Shown here piece by piece: positions 55,825 to 64,000 of a stretch of DNA of 64,000 nucleotides. A program made the position numbers and the translations under genes. Position 1 is the first letter of the stretch. Each line of letters opens with the position of its first letter. Under the pieces are notes generated by a model. The model ran no database searches, was not told where the DNA came from, and worked only from the letters and a program-made list of their open reading frames with translations. This DNA comes from Paramecium sonneborni. Taxonomy: Eukaryota > Ciliophora > Oligohymenophorea > Peniculida > Parameciidae. The DNA lies in the NCBI GenBank assembly GCA_905182985.1, contig CAJJDN010000018.1, positions 62,001 to 126,000 of the forward strand. The letters are read 5' to 3'.

Positions 55825-56801
55825 TCACTTTTTCTTATCTTTCTTATCTTTCTTATTTTTTTTTTTATTATTTTCTTCTTCTTTTTCCCCTGTGAATATC
55901 AAAAATGCAAATACAGCTAATCCAAAAGTAATGATTCCTATTCCAATAGGGGATAATAAGAATGAAAAAAAGCCTTCGCCTTACTATAATAAAATAATTT
56001 AATATAAATACATCTTCTTCTACTAAATCAGGCACAATCATATTTTAAGCTTCTAATTCTGCTCTTTTTAATTCAGCTTCTTTTTTTCTGTTTTCTTCTT
56101 ACATTACTTCCCAATTATCGATTAAATAATTTTTTTCTTCTTCTCCTGCATTATGTCCTTTAACAATCACTATTCCATCAATTTTAGGTAAATCAGCAGC
56201 TCCTTTTCTAAATCCAATTTTTAATTTTCCATTCATAAAACTAAATATAACTTTAATATATATACCCTTTATTGCACTCTTCATTATCATAAAACACTTT
56301 ATCGTCTTTGATCTCAATGTAAATGAATACTTCTTTTGCAGATCCTTTTTGATGCTTACTATCAATAATTGATAAATTATTTAATATTTTTTTTGTCCCA
56401 ACAAAAACATCAAATTGACGCTCTCCCTCATTTTCAAAATATAACTTAGTAAATTTATTAATTTACTTCAACAAATTACAAAATAATTGTATATTATCCA
56501 TTTTTATTTATTGGAATGCTATAATCAAAAGAATTTCCATGTCTTTCAGTAAAATAAACTCTTGGATTAAAAGTATATGAAATTCCAGCTAATGCTACAT
56601 CATTATATGTGTAATCAGATACTCTAGAATCTCCACTAAAATATTAATCCTTAAATAGTAATATCTTAATACATCTTAATAAAGATAACCCTCATTAGAA
56701 TTAAATGATTCTTATCCTCCACAATCTATTGCCAATAAAACTTATTTCAATGATAGTGTATTCACAAAAGAGATTAAAGAAATAAACAATATGTTTATCA
56801 T
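55825..56801 (-). CDS. Malectin-domain ER membrane protein
   Basis: 292 aa after introns of 23, 22, 25 and 28 nt. A signal peptide (MINILFISLISFVNTLS) leads into a malectin domain: VLLAIDCGGQESF, FSGDSRVSDY, VYFTERHGNSFDYSIPI and FENEGERQFDVFV. After a lysine/glutamate-rich linker with a short coiled coil there is one membrane helix (SPIGIGIITFGLAVFAFLIF) and a lysine-rich tail ending KKDKKK, compatible with ER retrieval. Malectin binds Glc2-N-glycans and cooperates with ribophorin I in ER quality control. Animal malectin has the same signal-malectin-TM order and similar length (~290 aa). Two introns end AAG. Confidence 0.92.
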
Positions 56802-56950
56802 AATAAAAATAATATATATATATTTATTATTTATTTCTAAATTATCACATTAGAATGATCTATTTACTAAATTAACATTTTCAATAGTATGTAATAGAAT
56901 CCACACAAAATTCTAAATAAAATTATAGATTGCCAACATAAAATATTTAT

Positions 56951-57674
56951 TCATTTCAAAGGTTTTAATTTTGTTTACATACTTAATTTCTTTGTTCTTG
57001 TATACCTTGACATCTGTTAAGATTTTTCCCATTCATAATTACTATGGAATACAATTTTCAAATGACTTTCAACATCCATATCAAAAACCATATCTCTATT
57101 TCCAAAAGGTCTATTGTAAATACCTGAAATAGATTTCGTAGATGAAAGATGATGCAAATTACGAGCCAAAGATTCAAACTCTGTTCTAGCTAATTATTCT
57201 TATCTAATTCTTAATTATTAAGACTCTTCTTATTCCACTCTCTTGAGTTCTTCCAAAAACGTTTCATTTTTTCTTTTTAAGAATGATAAATATTCTTTTC
57301 TAGTTGCCCAATTTAAATAATATTTTCTATAATGATATCCACGAAAATATCTTTGAATTTATGTTGCTTAATAGTTAAAATATTTTAGATTTCTTTCATT
57401 ATATCTATTATCACTGTTTCTTTTCATTAACATTCTTGCCAAATAACCTTTAGCAAACTTTTATATATATATTGTATTCTAATAAAATTCATTGCAAATT
57501 TACATATCTAATTTTGAGATATTTAATTCTCTTTACATGCATTCTATACCATTTCTAAATCTTTGTTGCTGCTTAATTTTCTTTCATTTTATTTTCATTG
57601 CTAAGTTCTGCTTCTTTGTAATACAATTCTATTAATGAATGATAATGATTTGCGATATCTTATTAATACTACAT
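56951..57674 (-). CDS. SPATA17-like IQ-motif ciliary protein
   Basis: 232 aa with one 25 nt intron that falls between the first and second IQ motifs. Three IQ units are visible: AATKIQKWYRMHVKR, IYIQKFAKGYLARM and ATQIQRYFRGYHYRKY. They are followed by a charged helix and the block LHHLSSTKSISGIYNRPFG, which matches the conserved region after the IQ repeats of SPATA17. SPATA17 is a calmodulin-binding axonemal/central-apparatus-associated protein. The Paramecium protein is shorter than the human one (~360 aa), lacking the C-terminal part. The start is the first in-frame ATG. Confidence 0.87.
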
Positions 57675-57762
57675 TTAGAGAATAATTAAGCAATAATTAA
57701 TTAAATTATGAAAAACCTATAATAATTTTGCTCATTTCTCAATAACACAAAATTATTCAACT

Positions 57763-58320
57763 TCATATTTATAATTTATCAAAGTAGATGATCACATTAC
57801 AAATTAAGAACTCATAAATATGTATATTTATTTTTTAAAATATTGAAAAAATACTATCAAATGCTTTAAAAATCTTGTGAAATAAAATAAGACCAGTTAT
57901 CTTGATAATATTTATTTACTTTCTAATTGATATTAATTTTATCATGATTGGGAATATCATCTGATTCTAATTAAATTTTAAAATAACTTTAAATGACTCA
58001 AATCTTTCAAACTTTTTTTAAATATCATCCTAATTTGGCATCTATATTATCTTAATATTTCCTTGATATTAAAATTAAAATAATTCCTTTTGAAACAATA
58101 AATAAAAAATTATTAATTCTATTTAAGATTTCCACCTATTTTCATCTTAAAAATATTGGTTAAATAAATTATTTAAAATCAATGGAATTTCTCCATAACT
58201 AATGACTAAATGATTTAATATCAATTGCTTAGTAATATATGTTTTAAGTCTAAAATATTATTTAATAATTTATTTTGCATTTTTGTTTAATCTGTTTTCT
58301 TAAACAGAAATATTAGGCAT
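57763..58320 (-). CDS. Small unknown protein
   Basis: 185 codons from ATG to TGA with no intron needed. Rich in Ile, Leu, Phe, Asn and Gln, with helical N-terminal half (LNKNAKQIIKQYFRLKTYI) and a hydrophobic C-terminal half. No recognised domain. It fills the gap between SPATA17-like (ends 88 bases away) and the divergent B-box/kelch gene, as expected for a real gene in this compact genome. However, the C-terminal half is compositionally close to translated spacer and a shorter gene with an intron is possible. Confidence 0.5.
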
Positions 58321-58395
58321 TTTTATTCATGAATAATAAAATTCATAATTTAGAAAATGTATATTAATTCAATATAATTTATTATTTTTTTATAA

Positions 58396-59995
58396 ATGCT
58401 GCCTCATTGTAAATTCGATCAACACAAATCATTAATAACTAGTTTTTGTTCTTCTTTAGGATGCTTATAATTTTTTTGTAGTAATTGTGAAGATTCACAT
58501 AAATAACAGCATATTTCTGAAAAAAATGATGGAAAAATAAATAGTATAGAGGGGACTAAAGAGATATTGCACAAGAAAATATCAAGAGCAATAGATAAAT
58601 TGCAAGATGTAAAATTTTATACATTTATAGAAAATTATTGAATATACTAATTAAAATAACTTAGACTTTCAAGAAAAATAATTAATTTTACTTCAAAAGC
58701 TTTAAGAAGCAAGGAATATAATTCAATAAATTGATAGTTATTTTTCTTCAATTTCTGATACTATCAAAAATCACATTCAATAAAATTAAAATAAAGTTAA
58801 ATTGAAAATTATTTTAGGTATTCTAAATAACCTAAAATAAATAAGAAATAGAAAATTATATTTCAATTTTAAAAAAATTATAAACTTAAGTGATCTCAAA
58901 TCCTTAGGAATAACTAAAAGAACCTTTTTCCAAAGCATGTAGATTAGATATTATACATCTAGTGAACACAATTGTAGGAAAATATTTAAGTTTTAATGAA
59001 AAAGATCGTATCTGTAATTATCAACTTATAATTAAGATCCATTCTATGAAAATATTAACAACGATAAATTATTATCTACCTAATCCTTATTAGATAATAT
59101 ATTTTCAATAAATATATAAAATCAAGCCTTGTTATAAGATCTATAATCTTAAATATAACTTTAAAATAATCCATTTATGATAACATAAAAAAATTATTTA
59201 AATTCATCTAATTAATTTTTAAGCTGTTTTATTGATCAAACAACTTATTTAAGAATATTCAACATTGAATCTAAAAAATGGTAAGATGTGGATATCAATT
59301 TTAAAATTCCTGTAAATCATTGTTCCATAACTATACCAAATGGAAAAATTTATATTTCTGGAGGAATTTCGAATTCATAAAATCAAGCTTATATAGGAAT
59401 TTTATTAAAAAATACCATCTAAAAAAAATAATTATAATATTCAAGATCATGTCATTCAATGATATATCTTGAAGGTTGGATATTTATAATTGGAGGTATT
59501 TTAAATGATGGTGATTACACAAAAATTGTTGAAAAGTATAATGTAGAGAATGATTAAGTGTAGAGATGCAGTGATTGTTATTATAAATCATATAAACCAA
59601 GCTTATGTAGTTTTCAAAATAAATATATATATAAATTTGTTAATTCAAATGAATCAGGAAAAAATGAAATAATTTTGGAAAGATACGCTATAAATACTAA
59701 TATTTGGGAGATAATTTAATTTAAAAATAATAACTCTCTAATTAATATCTTCTAATCTAGTGCATGCATTTAAATAAATGAAGAAAACATCTTAATATTT
59801 GGAGGTGAAAATGAATTTGAAACATCAATAAAAAAAACTTTTTTAATTTAAATAAAAAATGATATTCATCTAATAGTCGCAAATGATGTTAATTAATTGC
59901 CTAAAACTGATGAATTTTATAATCGGCAAGTAATTAAATCTGCAAATTTTAGATAATTATTTATAAAAATTAACTTTATGTTATGTAAAATGTGA
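58396..59995 (+). CDS. B-box zinc finger and kelch-like repeat protein
   Basis: 506 aa after introns of 22, 28 and 29 nt. The N-terminus is a B-box-like zinc finger (CKFDQHKSLITSFC, CLQFFCSNCEDSHKQQH). A Lys/Gln coiled coil follows (~residues 50-210). The C-terminal half has kelch-type blades with GG pairs (GKIYISGGISN, WIFIIGGILND, NILIFGGENE) and the characteristic Trp after each (KWQDVD, IWEII). This is a recurrent ciliate architecture, probably a scaffold or adaptor. No RING is present. Two introns end AAG. The stop is followed by 150 bases to the convergent gene. Confidence 0.87.
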
Positions 59996-60145
59996 AATAG
60001 AAAAATTAAAAAGATATGTATACCAAAAGGATACTTTTATTTGATTAAGCGACTTGGAAAGAGTTAAAGTGAAAATAAAAAAATATTTTTAATTTAGAAT
60101 TCAGAAATATACTAATTTACAATTTAAAAATAAACACATAATCTT

Positions 60146-61563
60146 TCATAAAATCTGATTAAAAAATTTCTTATTATTGAACCTAAAAGGCTTCCTATAA
60201 TTATTGTTACTCGGGCCTAGAAGTGATTTTAAGGTTTCTTAAATTTAATCTGGCTATAGAGATTCTCTATAAGTCTTAAATAAATCTTATTCATTTTCTA
60301 ATTACTTTATGAAAGTCAATTAATCAATTTCTTTTTATTATATCAAATCTATCTGAGAAACTAAATTAGTAATTTTATCATTAATTAGACTTATTTTTCG
60401 GCTTTGAAATCTTGCAGGTGAATCATCAGTTCTTGAGTCTTATTTTTAAATAATATGACTTAATTAAACTCTGCTTTAAACTGGTTTTATTTCACTTAAT
60501 TTCTTTGGTAAAAAAAATTTATTTTCACTTAATATTTTATTAGTAATCATTTTTTAATGGTTTTAAGATTATTAGAAGGTTTCTTCACTCTAAGCTTAAA
60601 AAATAACGAAAAAATATTATACAATTTCTGAAAACACTATCTATTGATTTTATACTTTCCTTTTTTTTATCTTTTTTCATTTATTTGTAAACTTGATGCA
60701 TTATTAATTCTTTTTAAATTTATTCTTCTTTTTTATTAAATATTTTTTTGGTAGCTTATTATACAATATTAATAACCTTATTTGTTTTTATTTTTTTAAG
60801 AGTTTTCCTAGCTTATTATTCTCTACACTAATTTAAAATAATTATTTACTTCAGTTTCATTTATATCTTGATCTTACATAAGGATTAATCTTGAATTAGT
60901 TAAAGATTGATAGTTTTAGTTTCCTTAAAGAGAAGAAGAGTTCTTAACAAAATAATTTCTTTCATCTGATTTTTATTACTTAATAATCTGGCTTTTATGT
61001 ACAATAGAAAGTGCTCTACTAACATTATAGGAATCTTAAATTTCTTTATCTGAAAAATCTTCTTCTTACTACCATAACTAATCATAGTTTTCTTTTATGT
61101 TTTATTTTTTATTAAATTATCTTCTCATTTAATCTTATTACTTTTCTTAAAAATTAAAATTAAAGATTACACTTTTTCATCATCAAATAATCAACATAAT
61201 CTTTTTCTGGATCGGTTTGATTTGAAGTTATTTTTGGAATGGATGTATTTTAAAGATGATTTATATTTAGTATGAATTTATGATGATTATTTTACCTGTG
61301 TTATAATGGTTATAACAATTATGTTGGATTAGTTGATTTACCAATAAGATCAGATACTTTTGATAATATTCTTCTTTTATTAATCTCTTCATCAGTCAAT
61401 TATGTAAATGGTTTATTGATTAAAGATTATAACTTTTATATTTTTCTTAATTATCTTTCCTTATTTTTCAATTAAACAGATTAACTTTCTTGACTTCTAT
61501 CAGACTAATTAATAATACTAAATTAATTACATCATCATTGTCACTTTCATTTTATTAATTCAT
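60146..61563 (-). CDS. Unknown Gln/Lys-rich coiled-coil protein
   Basis: Best model is one gene of 441 aa using introns of 26, 25 and 41 nt (total exactly divisible by three). N-terminus: acidic DNDD/SDRSQESQ, then helical QLTDEEINKRRILSKVSDLIGKS. The middle is Asn/Gln/Lys low complexity. The C-terminal ~130 residues include SRTDDSPARFQSRKISLIND and a coiled coil, ending RKPFRFNNKKFF. The 41 nt intron (GTT...AAG, about 60.6 kb) is unusual; without it the frame stops at a TGA that overlaps an ATG at 60548-60550, giving two smaller genes. No family recognised. Its start lies 48 bases downstream of the ODAD3-like stop. Confidence 0.6.
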
Positions 61564-61610
61564 TGATAAACTCAAAAATTAATATTATAAATTGATAAAT
61601 AAATTCTTTT

Positions 61611-63441
61611 TCATTTCTTCCCTCCAGAACCATCATCTTTTTTTCTTGATTTTTTAATTTATTTTGCTTCATCTCGAAGATCATTGAAATGATTTTTCTC
61701 ACTATTTTCATCAATTGTATTTCCTTCTGAATCTGATTCATAAAATGATTATTCTGCACTTGAATCACTAGATTAACCAAATTAACTAAAACTTCTATTG
61801 CTTAAATCAGCTTTAGAATCCATTGATTTAGTTCTCTTAATGGCTTCTCTTTATGTTAATTTTTTATATTTAATTCTAACATTTTTTTTGAGATATTCTT
61901 CCTTTAAAGTATCATTTCTAATATCTGATCTATTGACTTCTCCTATAATTTATAATATTTCCTAATTTCAATGATTATTATGATTACTTCAGGTCTAGAT
62001 TTTTCAATATCTTCAAGTATTATTTTTTATAATTATTCAAATAATTCAACATCTTTACCTCTTGGATAAATATGATAATAATTAATTCTTTCATTTAATA
62101 ATTACATTGATGAATTCTCTAATTTTCCTAACATCTTAATACTCCAATTATATAATTTTTGTTTCATAATTTCTGCTTTTTTTGCTCTATCATCTATACT
62201 ATAAAATTATTTATATATTTCTGAATCTACTCCTTTTTTTGAAGGTTTTGCACTCATTTCCATAATTTACACTTCATCTTTTAATTACTACAATTTATTT
62301 CTAGAATTAAGTTTTATTCTACTTTAGATTTTCTTTTTTTCTTTTTAAATGATCAATTTTCTTTTCATTTTCTGCTATAGTACCTAACAATGATCCATAT
62401 GTTGCTTCTTTTGTTAAAAACTTTTAAACTATTTCTTAAGCTTCTGAAATTCCAGTAGCTGTCTTAATTTCTTAAAATGCTGTTTCTACTACTCTAAATT
62501 TATCCATCTCTTTTTCCATTTTATTTTTCAATAAAGAATGAACTACTTTATGAACTAATAGCAACTTTCTCCATTTTTTCTATATAATATATATTTAATT
62601 TATTACTTCACTTGCATCCTTATCATTACTAGCAAGTTCTGCTATTTCTCGTTATTTTATCATTCTTTCATCTCTTTTCTCTTTTGCTATTAGTTATGCT
62701 TTTATTTATTTATTATATTATGCTATTTATCGTTGTCTATTATTCTTCTCTATTTCTATATTCTATTTTTATTAAAATCTCAATAGATATATACATTCAT
62801 CATTTCATCACATAATTTTCTTGTCATTAGATTTATTTAAACTGATTCCCATTATTTTGCATCTGCTTAATTTGCCTCTGCTTTTTTCTTTTCAAATACA
62901 TCTGTTATTTCATTTAATTTCTTTCTAAAACAAAGTACATCATGTTTCAATCGATTTATTACATGTGTGTAAGATTTTTCACTCATTCGACTTTCTTCAA
63001 ATCTTTATTTAGCCAATGTATATTCTGACTTTGAATTTTCCAATTCTTTTGTTAATTCAGTTGTATTATTCATTAACTCAGATTCTTCTAAATTCAATTT
63101 TAGAAGTTGATCCTTTTATAATTAATATTTTCTTCTACTTTGAATTGACAAATCTCCTTTTCTTTATAAAAAGATGTTGTATGATATGTATCAAACTCTT
63201 TTCTAAGTTCTCCTAATTTTAAATGAACTTCCTTTTCTTCCATCTAAAACAGTTATAACTAAAAATCTTAAAATTTCTTACACTTTCATTTTATTATTAT
63301 GATGCTCCATTATAATTATTAAGGGAACCAAGAATAAAAGACAAATCTTATTTTCTAATATGAATCTCAGAATTACTTTATTGCTTTTTGAATAGATCTC
63401 ATAGCTACAGCTTATGTGCTTACTAATCTATCCGTTTTCAT
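61611..63441 (-). CDS. Outer dynein arm docking-complex coiled-coil protein (ODAD3/CCDC151-like)
   Basis: 559 aa from ATG 63441 to TGA 61611 after six introns (22, 23, 26, 32, 22 and 26 nt; exon sum exact). Almost the whole protein is coiled coil. The region ETAFQEIKTATGISEAQEIVQKFL, followed by NEKKIDHLK, is the shared signature of the CCDC151/CCDC114/CCDC63 family that forms the outer-dynein-arm docking complex. The C-terminal ~80 residues are Ser/Asp/Lys-rich. CCDC151 (ODAD3) is preferred over CCDC114 because the FNYxNE box of the latter is missing, but that is a judgement. It should locate to the ciliary axoneme and anchor outer arm dynein. Confidence 0.83.
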
Positions 63442-63915
63442 TCTAGGAGAGGAGGTAAACAATTAAGTCTCCTAAATTACTAACATATTCTATACTTCTG
63501 ACGATTACATATGAAGTTTAGTTTAAAAATATCAAATAATATATATTTAATTATAAATCAAATAAATATAAAAATATAGCTAAAATTCATCATTTAAATT
63601 CAATAAATTATCACACTTCTTATTAATAATAAAATTAAGTTTTTAATTAATGATGAAATTTTACACGTCAGTATGAAAAATAATGAATTCAATACGATAG
63701 CTGAATATATGTTAAATATATATATATATATCCTTCAATTTCAATGAGATATTTTTCTTTTTATTTTAATATCAATGCATATACAAAATATAGAAATATT
63801 AAATATGTTATCAAATAAGAATAAAAATGCATTTGAAAAGCATTTGAAAAGCATACTCAATTAATATCATATGATTCAAAAATTCTGAGAAATAATTTAT
63901 TGAAATAATTAAATT
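63442..63915. other. AT-rich spacer
   Basis: About 470 bases upstream of the ODAD3-like gene. Contains a short (TA)n run near 63715-63731 and the tandem repeat at 63829-63854. No gene recognised. Confidence 0.45.
63829..63854. repeat. Short tandem repeat, 11 bp unit
   Basis: Two perfect copies of GCATTTGAAAA followed by GCAT of a third. It lies in spacer, about 60 bases before the possible plus-strand gene start at 63916. Too short to call a regulatory element. Confidence 0.6.
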
Positions 63916-64000
63916 ATGTTTAGAAAAGTGCCGATTTATTGTTTTGGAAAGTACAAATTTAATGCAAACATCATTAATAAAGTTTCTGCTTTACTTAAAA
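63916..64000 (+). CDS. Possible 5' end of a gene running off the window
   Basis: An ATG at 63916 opens a frame without TGA to the window edge, beginning MFRKVPIYCFGKYKFN and continuing NIINKVSALL. The residue mix is more protein-like than translated spacer, and position and spacing fit a divergent gene. Only 28 codons are visible, so identity cannot be judged. Confidence 0.4.
   Translation, partial: MFRKVPIYCFGKYKFNANIINKVSALLK

Overview
The window is ciliate macronuclear DNA, most likely from a Paramecium species. Nearly all long reading frames stay open only if TAA and TAG are read as glutamine, with TGA as the sole stop. Genes are interrupted by tiny introns, mostly 21-32 nt and starting GTA. 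Spacers are short and very AT-rich, and the genes are densely packed on both strands. A standard-code ORF call therefore shreds almost every gene here. I rebuilt the genes by hand from TGA-to-TGA frames plus micro-introns. In most genes the exon lengths sum to a multiple of three.

Layout. 1-8 kb: 3' part of a giant surface or secretory membrane protein (Cys-rich repeats, beta-helix-like repeats, polytopic C-terminus), plus strand. 8-13.3 kb (minus): a ~1750 aa polytopic membrane protein like the tiny-macrocysts (TmcB) family. 13.9-14.5 kb (minus): small secreted discoidin-like protein. 15.3-19.2 kb (minus): large coiled-coil protein with an axonemal p28-like dynein-light-chain domain and an EF-hand. 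20.3-26.9 kb: three-KH RNA-binding protein, ER DnaJ, an unknown protein (minus), a Gln-rich protein, and the TATA-binding protein. 27.9 kb: tRNA-Val(AAC). 29-37.6 kb: PH-like protein kinase, an unknown protein (minus), a B-box/SPRY protein (minus), a degenerate PP2C, and an ankyrin-AGC kinase. 37.6-47.5 kb: RRP12, a canonical PP2C, a large kinase (minus), the PP2A activator PTPA (minus), and an ANP32-like acidic LRR protein. 47.7-52.1 kb (minus): sortilin/VPS10 receptor and an AIFM3-like Rieske flavoprotein. 52.9-59.9 kb: an unknown protein, an F-box-like protein, a malectin-domain ER protein (minus), SPATA17-like IQ protein (minus), a small unknown protein (minus), and a B-box/kelch protein. 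60.1-63.4 kb (minus): an unknown Gln-rich protein and an outer-dynein-arm docking (ODAD3/CCDC151-like) protein. The right edge may hold the first codons of a plus-strand gene.

The genes are not an operon. Two themes recur by content: ciliary parts (p28-like coiled coil, SPATA17, ODAD3-like) and kinase/phosphatase signalling (three kinases, two PP2Cs and PTPA between 29 and 46.5 kb). Basic nuclear and ER functions fill most of the rest (TBP, RRP12, KH protein, DnaJ, malectin). The most notable observations are frequent non-TAG 3' splice sites, a few unusually long or short introns, and a PP2C paralogue with substituted metal-binding residues. No mobile element, CRISPR array, rRNA or telomere was seen.
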